DNA of 35,829 nucleotides from CALARM01 sp964431735 (GCA_964431735.1 CAYSLJ010000072.1:1-35829); one strand, 5' to 3'; positions 24,374 through 32,643 are shown, counted from the stretch's first letter. Notes: generated by a model not told the origin, from the letters alone. A program made the numbers and translations.

Positions 24374-26178
24374 ATTTTATTTATCCCGGAGCTTTTTCTT
24401 TTCTTGCTCTTATTCCTCTTATTATACTCTTTTATCTGCTGAAATTACGGCGAAAACCGGTAATTGTATCCAATATTTTTTTATGGGTTCAATCATACAG
24501 TGATGCACGGGCTGATAAACCTTTCCAGAAATTAAGGAATAATCTTCTTTTAATACTTCAAATTCTGGCTTTATTGTTGCTTATATTTACCAGAGCCAGA
24601 CCTTATGTTAATACAAAATTTCAGGGTGGCGACCATATAGCTCTGATTTTAGATAACTCAGCCAGTATGCAATCCACAGACACAGGCAAAACCAGATTTT
24701 CCGAAGCTCAAAATAGTGCTCTCAGGCTTATTGAGCAGATGAATACACATGATCAAATGATGATCATAAGTGTAAGTTCCTGTGCCAGGGTAGAATCTAC
24801 TTTTACTCATAATAAAGGAATATTGAGTAAGACTATAAAAACAATAAAACCATTTGATTGCTCCACCGGTATAAGAGATGCTCTTGTACTGGCATCTGCC
24901 AGTCTTAAAAATTATCGTGATGGTAAGATATTTCTTCTCAGTGATGGTGCTTTCCCACAGCTTGAGGATATGGGAGAGATGCCACAGGTAATCTTTATAC
25001 CGTTTGGAAATAGATGTAATAATACAGGTATAACAAATATAAATTTAAGAAGATCCACTTTTTCTACAGATATAGAAATTATGGTTGAAACATGCAATTT
25101 TTCAGATGAAACCAGAGAATTTTCAATGGAACTCTATATTGACGATGAGCTTATTGATGTTCATAAAATCAGTACAGGTAAAGGGGAGAGCCAGTGGGAA
25201 ATTTTCCATGGAATAAATGCTCAAAAAGGAAAAGTTAATGTAAAACTGGATATTAATGATGACCTGGCTATCGATAATAATGCCTGTGCTATCATTTCTC
25301 CTCCATCACTTATGAAAATATTGCTTGTAACCGATGGAAATCCTTTCCTTGAACATCTGTTATCTATTTTGCCTGGACTTCAGATTTTTATATCAACTAA
25401 GTCTGATTATTCCTCTGGCAAACCTTATGATCTTGTAATATTTGACGGAGGAGAAGTGCCTGTTATCGGGGAAGGTAATTTTGTTTTTCTGGGAACGAAA
25501 ATAAATACAGATAATTTTAAGATAAATGGCGAAACGGAAAATCCTCCTGTAATAGCCCGGGATAAAGAGCATCCAGTAATGAGATTTGTCGATTTTTCCG
25601 ATGTTCATATAGAAAAAGCTTTTAAGATTACTCAGCCTCTATCAGGAAAGGTTTTACTTGAAGCAAAAGATACTCCTCTTATATGCAGTCTTATTGAAGA
25701 AAATTTTAAAGCCTTATTTATCGGGTTTACTATTTATAATTCTGACCTTGTATTCAGACCGGCTTTCCCTATTTTATTTTCCAATATAATTCAGTATTTC
25801 AATCATATATCTTCCGATATGTCAGAAAATATGGTAAAAACAGGAAATGCAATCAAAATATCGAATTATAATGTGGAAATTATTACACCTGATGGCTCTG
25901 AGATGTACATGGATGGGGAAAAAAATTTCTCAGATACATTTAATACCGGTATATATACACTTAAATTTGGAAAAGAAGAAAAGTATATAGCAGTCAATCT
26001 TATAGATAGTACGGAATCCAACATAAAACCGGGAAAATCGATTTTGATAGGGAAGACCTGTGTTAATTCTTCAACTATTAATAAGTTAGTCAGAAAAGAA
26101 TTCTGGAAAATTCTGGCTTTTCTTGTTCTTATATTGTTAACTATCGAGTGGTATATATTTCATAGAAAAGTGACCTGA
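24370..26178 (+). CDS. BatA-like membrane protein with vWA domain
   Basis: The 602-residue protein starts with the BatA-type N-terminus: one helix at about 5-25 (YPGAFSFLALIPLIILFYLL), the basic loop KLRRKP, and a second helix at about 58-75. A vWA domain (about 88-260) carries DNSASM (MIDAS) and LLSDG. A large beta-rich region follows, and a last membrane helix (about 578-597) lies near the C-terminus (WKILAFLVLILLTIEWYIF). It overlaps the DUF58 gene by four bases. In aerotolerance-type operons such proteins work with DUF58 and MoxR in the membrane; the target is unknown here. Confidence 0.87.
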   Translation: MNFIYPGAFSFLALIPLIILFYLLKLRRKPVIVSNIFLWVQSYSDARADKPFQKLRNNLLLILQILALLLLIFTRARPYVNTKFQGGDHIALILDNSASMQSTDTGKTRFSEAQNSALRLIEQMNTHDQMMIISVSSCARVESTFTHNKGILSKTIKTIKPFDCSTGIRDALVLASASLKNYRDGKIFLLSDGAFPQLEDMGEMPQVIFIPFGNRCNNTGITNINLRRSTFSTDIEIMVETCNFSDETREFSMELYIDDELIDVHKISTGKGESQWEIFHGINAQKGKVNVKLDINDDLAIDNNACAIISPPSLMKILLVTDGNPFLEHLLSILPGLQIFISTKSDYSSGKPYDLVIFDGGEVPVIGEGNFVFLGTKINTDNFKINGETENPPVIARDKEHPVMRFVDFSDVHIEKAFKITQPLSGKVLLEAKDTPLICSLIEENFKALFIGFTIYNSDLVFRPAFPILFSNIIQYFNHISSDMSENMVKTGNAIKISNYNVEIITPDGSEMYMDGEKNFSDTFNTGIYTLKFGKEEKYIAVNLIDSTESNIKPGKSILIGKTCVNSSTINKLVRKEFWKILAFLVLILLTIEWYIFHRKVT

Positions 26179-26222
26179 AAATTTTATATAAGATTTATAT
26201 AAAAATATAGAAAGGAACTATC

Positions 26223-27059
26223 ATGGGAGAGTTAGAAAAAATACAGGGTACCAGAATAGATATACAGAAACTAGGTAAAAAAATCGGTCTCAGGGGAATG
26301 CTTCTGAAAGACATATCTTTCAGTGTTTATCCCGGCGAATTGATAGGAATTCTGGGACCCAGCGGCAGTGGAAAAAGTACATTAATAAAATCTCTCAACG
26401 GATATATAAAAGCAGAAGCTGGTAAAATTTATATAAACGGACTTGAATTGTACAGTAATCTGGATAAATTCAAATCCCTTATAGGATATGTTCCGCAGGA
26501 TGATATTATTCATAAAACCCTGTCTGTATATAAAGCTCTCTATTATACAGCATTACTGAGATTGCCTCCTCAGACAGATAAAAAATATATACAGGCCAGA
26601 GTCGAACAAATTTTAAAAATTATTGAACTGGAAGACAGAAAAAAAACTAATATAAGCAGGTTGAGCGGCGGACAGAGGAAAAGAGTGAGCATAGGTGTTG
26701 AACTTATTACAAAACCTCCTCTCCTTTTTCTGGACGAGCCAACTGCAGGACTGGATCCGAGCCTTGAATGTAAAATGATGAAACTCTTTAGAAATCTTGC
26801 AAATGAAGGACGTACCGTTTTACTTTCAACCCATATAATGGAAAGTGTGGGTTATTTGGATTTAATCGTTATACTGGTGAGAGGCAGACTTGCCTATTTC
26901 GGACCCCCTGATTATGCCCTGAAATATTTTCAGGTACCAAGATTCCTTGAAATATATGAAAAACTTGAAGAAGCGGACGGAGAAACATGGGCAAATAGTT
27001 ATCAAAATTCCGGATTATATGATAAAATGGTTCTTGGAAGACAAATACCCCAGAAATAA
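26223..27059 (+). CDS. ABC transporter ATPase, ABCG/ABC-2 type
   Basis: The 278-residue protein carries Walker A GPSGSGKST (about 44-52), Q-loop YVPQDD, signature LSGGQRKRV (about 147), Walker B LLFLDEPTAGLD and switch histidine LLSTHIM. The phrase GYVPQDDIIHKTLSVYKALYYTA and the C-terminal YFGPPDYALKYFQVP are typical of ABCG-like (PDR/White-type) ATPases, which in bacteria are often fused to FHA domains. Here the ATPase is free-standing and the permease is the next gene (12 bases apart). It powers export of an unknown substrate. AAAGGAA precedes the ATG. Confidence 0.93.
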   Translation: MGELEKIQGTRIDIQKLGKKIGLRGMLLKDISFSVYPGELIGILGPSGSGKSTLIKSLNGYIKAEAGKIYINGLELYSNLDKFKSLIGYVPQDDIIHKTLSVYKALYYTALLRLPPQTDKKYIQARVEQILKIIELEDRKKTNISRLSGGQRKRVSIGVELITKPPLLFLDEPTAGLDPSLECKMMKLFRNLANEGRTVLLSTHIMESVGYLDLIVILVRGRLAYFGPPDYALKYFQVPRFLEIYEKLEEADGETWANSYQNSGLYDKMVLGRQIPQK

Positions 27060-27071
27060 GGAGGGAACATA

Positions 27072-27812
27072 ATGAGTATAAAATTCGGTAATCTTTTTGA
27101 TACAAGACAGATTTCTGTTCTTTCTGAAAGATATCTTGATGTAATACTCGGTGATATAAAAAATACATTAATACTGTTTTTACAGTCACCTATTATTGCA
27201 ACACTGATAGTACTGGCATGGAAGAATACCGATGCAGATAAAACTCTTTATTTTGTAATATGCCTTACTTCCGTATGGTTCGGCTGTATAAATTCATGCC
27301 GGGAAATTGTAAAGGAAAGGCCTGTTTATCAAAGAGAAGTAATGGTAAATCTTTCTACCGGTTCCTATGTACTATCAAAAATGCTTGTCCTTGGCGTATT
27401 AAGCTTTATTCAGTGTTTAATTTTACTTATAATAGTGGATCAATATGTAGGACTGCCGGGAAATAAGTTGATGCTTTTTATATCCTTATTTATGTGTTCA
27501 CTTGGCGGAACATCACTTGGTTTGTTACTTTCATCTGTTGTCGGAAATGAAGATAAAGCTGTTGCCCTTGTTCCATTATTGATTATTCCTCAGATACTCT
27601 TTTCAGAAATCCTTATACCATCGGATTTACATCAGGGTATTACCATATGGATAGAGAAAATGATGCTTGTTAAATGGGGTTTTGAAAGTATGAAGCAGAT
27701 AACTGCTGCAACAATAAATTATGGTATTATCGTTCAGGATATTTGTATTCTTTTATTATTTACCATGGCATTTTTAATTATATCTATTATATCAATGAAG
27801 ATTTCAGAGTGA
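27072..27812 (+). CDS. ABC-2 type permease
   Basis: The 246-residue protein has about six hydrophobic segments (near 37-50, 58-72, 95-118, 135-150, 165-180 and 222-242) and the ABCG/ABC-2 signature CREIVKERPVYQREVMVNLS between the second and third. It pairs with the ATPase just upstream; AAGGAGGG overlaps that gene's stop. It would form a homodimeric half-transporter complex in the inner membrane. The exported compound cannot be told from sequence. Confidence 0.9.
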   Translation: MSIKFGNLFDTRQISVLSERYLDVILGDIKNTLILFLQSPIIATLIVLAWKNTDADKTLYFVICLTSVWFGCINSCREIVKERPVYQREVMVNLSTGSYVLSKMLVLGVLSFIQCLILLIIVDQYVGLPGNKLMLFISLFMCSLGGTSLGLLLSSVVGNEDKAVALVPLLIIPQILFSEILIPSDLHQGITIWIEKMMLVKWGFESMKQITAATINYGIIVQDICILLLFTMAFLIISIISMKISE

Positions 27813-27825
27813 GGGGTGTAACTTT

Positions 27826-28281
27826 ATGAAAAAACTTGGTATTTTAATATTTCTTTTAATAATAATAGCTGCTGTAGTTTTTGTTGCAGGCTCAAGATAC
27901 AGTATTAAACTGGGTAATATTAATCTTGCAATAAATCAGGATAAAGATATCCTGGCCGGTAAAATTACAAGTTTTCTTGAAGATGTTGAATTTAAAGATT
28001 TTAAAAAAGCTGCAACATATCATAATGAAGAAGATCAAAAAAATGCAAATATACCCAGATTAATTGAAGAGAAATTTTTGGTAAAACCGGAATTTCTGGA
28101 TATAATAAAATACGAAATTAAAGAAATAGAAATTGATAGCAGTGGAAAGAGATCAAAAGTAAAAACGAGAACAATTTTTAAAGTTCTTAATACAGGTGAA
28201 GTTAAAGATATGGAAATGATTTTTTATTTTCAAAAAGCCGATGACGGTAAATGGTACATGCAGTTAAAATCATCTTTATAA
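27826..28281 (+). CDS. Membrane-anchored protein, function unknown
   Basis: The 151-residue protein has an N-terminal hydrophobic helix (about 4-22, LGILIFLLIIIAAVVFVAG) without a lipobox, so it is a signal anchor or an uncut signal peptide. The remainder is an alpha/beta domain with helix AGKITSFLEDVEFKDFKKAATYH and a C-terminal sheet ending GKWYMQLKSSL, reminiscent of NTF2-like or DUF4878-type domains; this is a weak fold guess. GAGGGGTG precedes the ATG. It is the last gene of the operon that starts at 23498 and is followed by a strong hairpin. Confidence 0.8.
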   Translation: MKKLGILIFLLIIIAAVVFVAGSRYSIKLGNINLAINQDKDILAGKITSFLEDVEFKDFKKAATYHNEEDQKNANIPRLIEEKFLVKPEFLDIIKYEIKEIEIDSSGKRSKVKTRTIFKVLNTGEVKDMEMIFYFQKADDGKWYMQLKSSL

Positions 28282-28335
28282 ATATGGTTGATTATAATAA
28301 ATTATGGTTGAAGAGAATTGTTTTGTTTTATTTTG

Positions 28336-28375
28336 TACAAAATGTCGTTAAATATTGATTTAACGACATTTTGTA
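28336..28375. terminator. 18-bp perfect hairpin, probable terminator
   Basis: TACAAAATGTCGTTAAAT (28336-28353) and its exact complement (28358-28375) are separated by ATTG. T-rich sequence follows on the plus strand (tattttatta) and precedes it as well. It lies between the end of the DUF58-ABC operon and the recombinase gene, so it probably ends the operon transcript. The stem is AT-rich, so efficiency is uncertain. Confidence 0.75.
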
Positions 28376-28430
28376 TATTTTATTATAGTCTTCCCCCGGT
28401 TAAAATTATTATGGTACAGGGAGTTTACTT

Positions 28431-29417
28431 ATGAATAATATAGAAAAAAAACGTGGTTATTATATCAAAGATTTTCTTCTTTATATGACTGTTCAAAAAA
28501 ATCTGGCATCAAGGACAATTAAAGCATATGAACATGATTTAACAAAATTTTTTGAATTTCTTTCTCCTTATCTGGAAAAGGAATTAACTCTTTCGGAAAT
28601 AGATCACAGAACTGTTCTGGAATTTCTGTCTTATTTAAAGCTGGATAGAAAGAATAATGCCAGAAGTTTAAACAGGAAAATTTCCGCCATAAAATCCTAT
28701 TTTAATTATCTGGAAAAAGAAGGTTTTATAGAACATTCTCCGCTGAATAAAATAGAATCTCTTAAACCTCCGAGTCGATTACCTAAAGCACTTGAAATGA
28801 ATGAAGTTGATGTACTTATAAACAGTGTTGATACATCTCCTCGTGAAACGGAAAATGAAATATTCAGAAAAACACGGGATAAAGCCATCATGGAATTATT
28901 TTATGCCACAGGCCTTCGTATAAGTGAACTTGCTTCACTTAAACTGTTGCAGATAAATTTCGATACTGCTTCTGCAAGGGTTATAGGAAAAGGAAATAAA
29001 GAAAGGATTGTTTTTATTAATAATGTAGCCCTTGATGCCGTAAAGGAATACATGCTTGTAAGACCGAAAGATACAGAAGTAGAAAACCTTTTTATAAGTC
29101 AGAAAGGTGGTGCCATGACAGTAAGAGCCATACAGCATATGTTTTCCAAATATGTAAAAAAATCCGCTATTCCCTGGTCTTCTCCTCATGCAATGAGACA
29201 TTCCTTTGCCACTCACATGCTGGAAGGAGGGGCAGATCTGGTAACGATAAAAGAATTACTCGGCCATGCAAGTCTTGCAACCACTCAGATATATCTGGAT
29301 GTATCCAGAAAAAGGTTGGAGCATGTTTACAAAGAGGCCCATCCCAGAGCAAAAGAGGATATTTCTGAGATAACAGAATTTTCCGGTGAAGCATTAAAAA
29401 ATTTAAATAATGAGTGA
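28431..29417 (+). CDS. XerC/XerD-family tyrosine recombinase
   Basis: The 328-residue protein has the SAM-like core-binding domain (about 8-115) and the catalytic domain with all active-site residues: R163 (GLRISE), lysine in GKGNKER, HAMRHSF, LLGHAS and tyrosine Y288 (TQIYLDV). Length and motifs fit XerC/XerD, which resolve chromosome dimers at dif. An integrase of an element is possible, but no phage or conjugation genes are near. GGGAG (28419-28423) precedes the ATG. No dif-like site was identified by eye. XerC and XerD cannot be separated without alignment. Confidence 0.9.
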   Translation: MNNIEKKRGYYIKDFLLYMTVQKNLASRTIKAYEHDLTKFFEFLSPYLEKELTLSEIDHRTVLEFLSYLKLDRKNNARSLNRKISAIKSYFNYLEKEGFIEHSPLNKIESLKPPSRLPKALEMNEVDVLINSVDTSPRETENEIFRKTRDKAIMELFYATGLRISELASLKLLQINFDTASARVIGKGNKERIVFINNVALDAVKEYMLVRPKDTEVENLFISQKGGAMTVRAIQHMFSKYVKKSAIPWSSPHAMRHSFATHMLEGGADLVTIKELLGHASLATTQIYLDVSRKRLEHVYKEAHPRAKEDISEITEFSGEALKNLNNE

Positions 29418-29505
29418 TAAAATAATTTTATTTTTACTTCTTTCGAATGGATTAAAATGAAGGTATTTGCGACTTATAAATAAATATATACGAGGAGGGA
29501 AATAT

Positions 29506-29991
29506 ATGAAATTTTTTCTGATTTTTATAATCGTTATGTTAATTTTTATACCATCTATAATATGTATTTCATCAGAGCCAGACTCTTCCCCATCTCCCGG
29601 ATCTGAAATTAAAAAGCCTGTCGCAGGTAAAATCAAAAACGGGATGCAGTTAAGTATATCTGCAAGAGAAATAAAAAAAGACAGTAGTGGAAATATTATT
29701 TCTGTAACAGTAGAAGCAGAACTTAAAAATGTGTCAAAAAATAATGTAACTATGATAGTAAGTCACTGCAATCCTGATCATTTTTATGAGGCTTCTATTA
29801 ACGGAATGAATTTTATATCACCAATTTTGATTATCCACTGTGCCTACTGCGGTTATGAAAAAATATTTAAGCCAGGTGATTCTGTTATCTCTGTACTTGA
29901 AATTAAATCACAGGGACAAAATATTGAAACTATATCTTTGAGATATCCTTTGAACAAAGATTATATAGAGTCAGGAAGATTAATTTTTTAA
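29506..29991 (+). CDS. Secreted protein, function unknown
   Basis: CGAGGAGGG (29491-29499) selects the ATG at 29506 over an in-frame TTG at 29467, giving 161 residues. A signal peptide (about 1-20, FFLIFIIVMLIFIPSIICIS) is followed by a Ser/Pro-rich spacer (EPDSSPSPGS) and a beta-rich domain with VTVEAELKNVSKNNVTM and a HCAYCGY motif. The pattern recalls bacterial Ig-like or DUF4352-type extracellular domains, but I do not recognise the family. Its stop codon TAA (29989-29991) lies at the boundary of repeat element C, so the original C-terminus may have been replaced. Confidence 0.75.
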   Translation: MKFFLIFIIVMLIFIPSIICISSEPDSSPSPGSEIKKPVAGKIKNGMQLSISAREIKKDSSGNIISVTVEAELKNVSKNNVTMIVSHCNPDHFYEASINGMNFISPILIIHCAYCGYEKIFKPGDSVISVLEIKSQGQNIETISLRYPLNKDYIESGRLIF

Positions 29992-30221
29992 GTACCGCAC
30001 CAGGTAAATTAGTAACCAAAAAATATGGAACACGCTCCTGTCCCTGGCCGGGCTCTGGAGGAAAAGATATGCCGTATTAAAAGAGAGTTATAAATTATAT
30101 AGACGCAAAATATTAACAGTCTGCAAAACCAGTTTGCCACGCAACAGGATCATATCTTTTCCGGAAGAGTCCGGCCAGGGACAGGTTTTAGAAATGAATA
30201 CTGACTTATCTGGAGCGGTAC
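29991..30221 (-). mobile_element. Palindromic MITE-like element C (full length)
   Basis: It is oriented opposite to element B and matches its reverse complement almost throughout. The terminal inverted repeats are clear: AGTACCGCACCAGGTAAA at the left and the inverse of GTACCGCTCCAGATAAG at the right. Inner arms (TGTCCCTGGCCGG...) surround the centre with the conserved GGCAAACTGGTTTTGCAGAC segment (read on the minus strand). It is about 231 nt long with no ORF. The left end coincides with the stop codon of the upstream gene. Confidence 0.85.
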
Positions 30222-30263
30222 CAAGATATCCTTCCATAACACGTTACGCATTACGATATAGGC

Positions 30264-30292
30264 TTGATATATTATACGATATATGTTAAAAT
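30264..30292 (+). promoter_or_regulatory. Promoter for the FGE-like gene
   Basis: TTGATA (30264-30269), a 17-base spacer and TAAAAT (30287-30292), with TG in the extended position (TGTTAAAAT). Transcription would begin near 30299, leaving a leader of about 75 nt before the ATG at 30374. It lies just downstream of element C and of a diverged copy of the ACGCGTTAC-type repeat (about 30237-30255). Confidence 0.65.
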
Positions 30293-30373
30293 TGAAATAT
30301 ATAAAAAAAATTAATAAAATTATAAAACTTGCCAATAGAAGTAATTATAATTTTATAGAGAGCAGGTTTGTTT

Positions 30374-31399
30374 ATGAGAGGTCCCAAACTATGGAAGGAA
30401 TCTTTCGAGATAGAAAAGATAGAATTTGACGAAGGAAGAAAATATTATGATAAATATTTAGAAGATAATCCGGGTAATATAGAATCCTGGATTTATAAGG
30501 GAGATACGTTTTTTCAGGAGAATAATTATGAAGAAGCATTAAAATGTTATACTATGGTATTAACTATTGAACCAAACTGTACAGATGGAAAAGAAAAGTA
30601 TAAAAAGGCCATTGAAAAATATACATGCAATCCTGCTATGTCTTTAATACCTGAAGGTAGTTTTCTTATGGGAAGTAATAATGGATATGCAAATGAAAAG
30701 CCTGTACATAATGTGCAGCTAAGTTCTTTTTATATGAGTAAATATGAAATAACCAATGGAGAATACTGTATATTTTTGAATTCTCAGGGAAATCAGACAT
30801 CGGGAAAACATACATGGGTAAATATAGTTAACAGTAATTATTGTGGATTAATTTCTGCACAGGGGACTGAAAAATTTCAGGTAAAAGAAGGTTATGAAAC
30901 CCGTCCTGTAGTATATGTAAACTGGTACGGAGCCGTAGCATATTGCAACTGGTTGAATGAATTACAGGGTTTGAAAAAAGAGTCAGAAGATTATCTTCAT
31001 ATAGCAAAAAAAGGTTATCGTCTTCCTACTGAAGCTGAATGGGAGTATGCCTGTCGTGCAGGTTCGGATACTGATTATTACTGGGGAAATACTATGGATG
31101 ATAATTATTGTTGCTGTAATGATTGTGCAAAAAATCACCAGGATGTATATGCGAAATTACCCAATAAATTCGACCTTTATGGTTTAAGCGGCAATATCTG
31201 GGAATGGTGCTGGGACTGGTATGGAGAGTATACTTATTCTTCTCAAATTAATCCTGAAGGGCCGTCTACAGGAACCAGTAAAGTAAGACGTGGCGGTAGC
31301 TGGTGCAGTACGGCAGACTTGTGTCGTTCAGCTTTTCGCAGCAGTGCTTCTCCGGGTGTCCATGGATTCGGCATGGGATTTCGTATTGTAAGAACATAA
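30374..31399 (+). CDS. TPR - formylglycine-generating-enzyme-like (SUMF1) protein
   Basis: The ATG at 30374, with AGCAGG upstream, is preferred over the TTG at 30368 (341 residues). A short TPR region (about 12-75; EGRKYYDKYLEDNPGNIESWIYKG, ALKCYTMVLTIEP) is followed by an FGE-sulfatase domain (about 82-341) with IPEGSFLMGS, YEITNGEYCIFLN, RPVVYVNWYGAVAYCNWLN, YRLPTEAEWEYACRAG, LSGNIWEWCWDWYG, RRGGSWC and GFRIVRT. True FGE oxidises a sulfatase cysteine, but most bacterial homologues are binding or regulatory domains; no sulfatase gene is near. No signal peptide is seen, so it is cytoplasmic. The C-lectin-like end resembles proteins diversified by retroelements, but no reverse transcriptase or template repeat is present. 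Confidence 0.92.
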   Translation: MRGPKLWKESFEIEKIEFDEGRKYYDKYLEDNPGNIESWIYKGDTFFQENNYEEALKCYTMVLTIEPNCTDGKEKYKKAIEKYTCNPAMSLIPEGSFLMGSNNGYANEKPVHNVQLSSFYMSKYEITNGEYCIFLNSQGNQTSGKHTWVNIVNSNYCGLISAQGTEKFQVKEGYETRPVVYVNWYGAVAYCNWLNELQGLKKESEDYLHIAKKGYRLPTEAEWEYACRAGSDTDYYWGNTMDDNYCCCNDCAKNHQDVYAKLPNKFDLYGLSGNIWEWCWDWYGEYTYSSQINPEGPSTGTSKVRRGGSWCSTADLCRSAFRSSASPGVHGFGMGFRIVRT

Positions 31400-31421
31400 A
31401 AGTTTAAAAAGGAGGAGCTCT

Positions 31422-31754
31422 ATGAAAAAAACGATTCTAGTAATGAGTTTAATTTCGCTATTATTTATTTTTATTCCAGCCTGTAGCCAGAAAACAAATC
31501 CTCAGACTACTCCGACACCTTCTACGTCTACTTCATTAAAACCACTTGATAGTGGCAGACGGACAGCTGTAGAAATGACTTTAAGTCAGGATCCGGAACT
31601 TGCTTCCTTTAAATTGAAGGTAGAAGTAGTTAATTATGATGTTACATTAAAAGGACAGGTTGAAACAGAGGAGCAAAAATTGAGGGCAGAAAAGCTTGCT
31701 TATACAGTAAAGGACGTTAAAACAGTAATTAATCATATACAGATATCTCCCTAA
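31422..31754 (+). CDS. BON-domain lipoprotein
   Basis: The 110-residue protein has a lipoprotein signal peptide with lipobox IPAC (C21), a Thr/Pro/Ser-rich spacer (24-42) and a single BON domain (about 48-109; VEVVNYDVTLKGQVETEEQKLRAEKLAYTV, VKTVINHIQI). BON domains bind membranes or phospholipids in periplasmic proteins such as OsmY and DolP. AAAAGGAGGAG precedes the ATG. It follows the FGE-like gene by 22 bases, so they are probably co-transcribed. Its stop overlaps the stop of the converging gene. Confidence 0.88.
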   Translation: MKKTILVMSLISLLFIFIPACSQKTNPQTTPTPSTSTSLKPLDSGRRTAVEMTLSQDPELASFKLKVEVVNYDVTLKGQVETEEQKLRAEKLAYTVKDVKTVINHIQISP

Positions 31755-32455
31755 ATTTTAACTGTAACTCTGTTATAGATTTCGTCCATTTCAATAGCTT
31801 TAAAATTCATATCTACAGGAACAGGAAGAATTTTTGTAGTATCAACTATAAAAGCTGTTCCTTCATGTTTTATGAATTTTAAAGCTAATTTTTTTGACAT
31901 AATATCCATTACAAAAGATAAACCAAAACCTGGGACAGGTATAAAATTAAGAACCTGAACCTTTTCTACATTTATTTTAATTTTCTGTCTGTCTTCCAGT
32001 AAATAAATACCTATAACAGTTAAAAAAGGAACTGTTAATATTTTTTTTCCTTTACCTGTTACATGGAGTTTTCCGTTTTTTACATTTACCTGCACTTCCT
32101 GTATTTCAGGTATGTCCAGCAGTTCTCTGTGATGGGTAAGGAGGCGATTTACGGTAGTCATAGAAAAATGAGCTACCATGTTACATATTTGAGTTGGACA
32201 ATCTTTAATTTTATTTATAATAGAAAGAGGTTTTTTAAATTCATATTGAATTGAAGGCACCAGTATTTCCACATATTCGACCTTCATAGCATCTTTTACT
32301 TCGAAATTTTCAACTTCTATTTTTATATTATCTGCTCTGACACTCTCTTCATCTGGAATTATATTATTTGCAAAAAATTTGTATTTTCCAATAGAAATAT
32401 TTGTAAGATTATTTAATATGATATTTAATTTATTAAAAAGTTTTGAATTAATCAT
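31751..32455 (-). CDS. Possible DUF2993/LmeA-like lipid-binding protein
   Basis: The 234-residue protein is rich in alternating hydrophobic strands: IKIEVENFEVK, EYVEILVPSIQYEF, VQVNVKNGKLHVTGKGKKILTVPF, INVEKVQVLNFIPVPG. It has no clear signal peptide or membrane helix. This pattern, with a central VNVKNGKLHVTG-like hairpin and a late PG-containing turn, recalls DUF2993 (LmeA-type) beta-rich lipid-binding domains, but I would not call it firm. No ribosome site is visible before the ATG at 32455. It converges with the BON gene, sharing four bases at the stops. Confidence 0.7.
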   Translation of the reverse strand: MINSKLFNKLNIILNNLTNISIGKYKFFANNIIPDEESVRADNIKIEVENFEVKDAMKVEYVEILVPSIQYEFKKPLSIINKIKDCPTQICNMVAHFSMTTVNRLLTHHRELLDIPEIQEVQVNVKNGKLHVTGKGKKILTVPFLTVIGIYLLEDRQKIKINVEKVQVLNFIPVPGFGLSFVMDIMSKKLALKFIKHEGTAFIVDTTKILPVPVDMNFKAIEMDEIYNRVTVKI

Positions 32456-32496
32456 TTTAAAAATATTTCTTATAAATTATTTAGATAAATTCTTTA

Positions 32497-32530
32497 TACA
32501 TTCTACAGCTTATTACATTCTACAGCTTAT
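32497..32530. repeat. Perfect 17-bp tandem duplication
   Basis: TACATTCTACAGCTTAT occurs twice back to back (32497-32513 and 32514-32530) in the gap between the divergent genes at 32455 and 32644. It lies about 40 bases before the inverted repeat over the recombinase promoter. It could be a pair of binding sites or slippage. Confidence 0.9.
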
Positions 32531-32567
32531 TTCTAACTCCTTTTTTTTATAAAATACTCTTTTCAAT

Positions 32568-32615
32568 CTGTCAAGTAAATATAAAAAAGAGGCTTTTTTT
32601 ATATTTACTTGACAG
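32568..32615. promoter_or_regulatory. 21-bp perfect inverted repeat over the recombinase promoter
   Basis: Left arm 32568-32588 (CTGTCAAGTAAATATA plus A-run) and right arm 32595-32615 (T-run, then TATATTTACTTGACAG) are exact complements around GAGGC plus one T. The right arm contains the whole -35 hexamer TTGACA (32609-32614). It could be an operator, a recombinase binding site or a terminator for a transcript from the left. Confidence 0.85.
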
Positions 32616-32637
32616 GAGGCCTATCCCCTGTTACAAT
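32609..32637 (+). promoter_or_regulatory. Near-consensus promoter, leaderless start of the serine recombinase
   Basis: TTGACA (32609-32614), a 17-base spacer and TACAAT (32632-32637), with an extended TG (TGTTACAAT). The ATG at 32644 begins seven bases after the -10 and coincides with the expected transcription start. No ribosome site is present. Confidence 0.75.
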
Positions 32638-32643
32638 CACATT

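Noticed and set aside
30374..31399. Target protein of a diversity-generating retroelement
   Set aside because: The FGE/C-lectin-like C-terminus is of the right type, but no reverse transcriptase and no template/variable repeat pair were seen.
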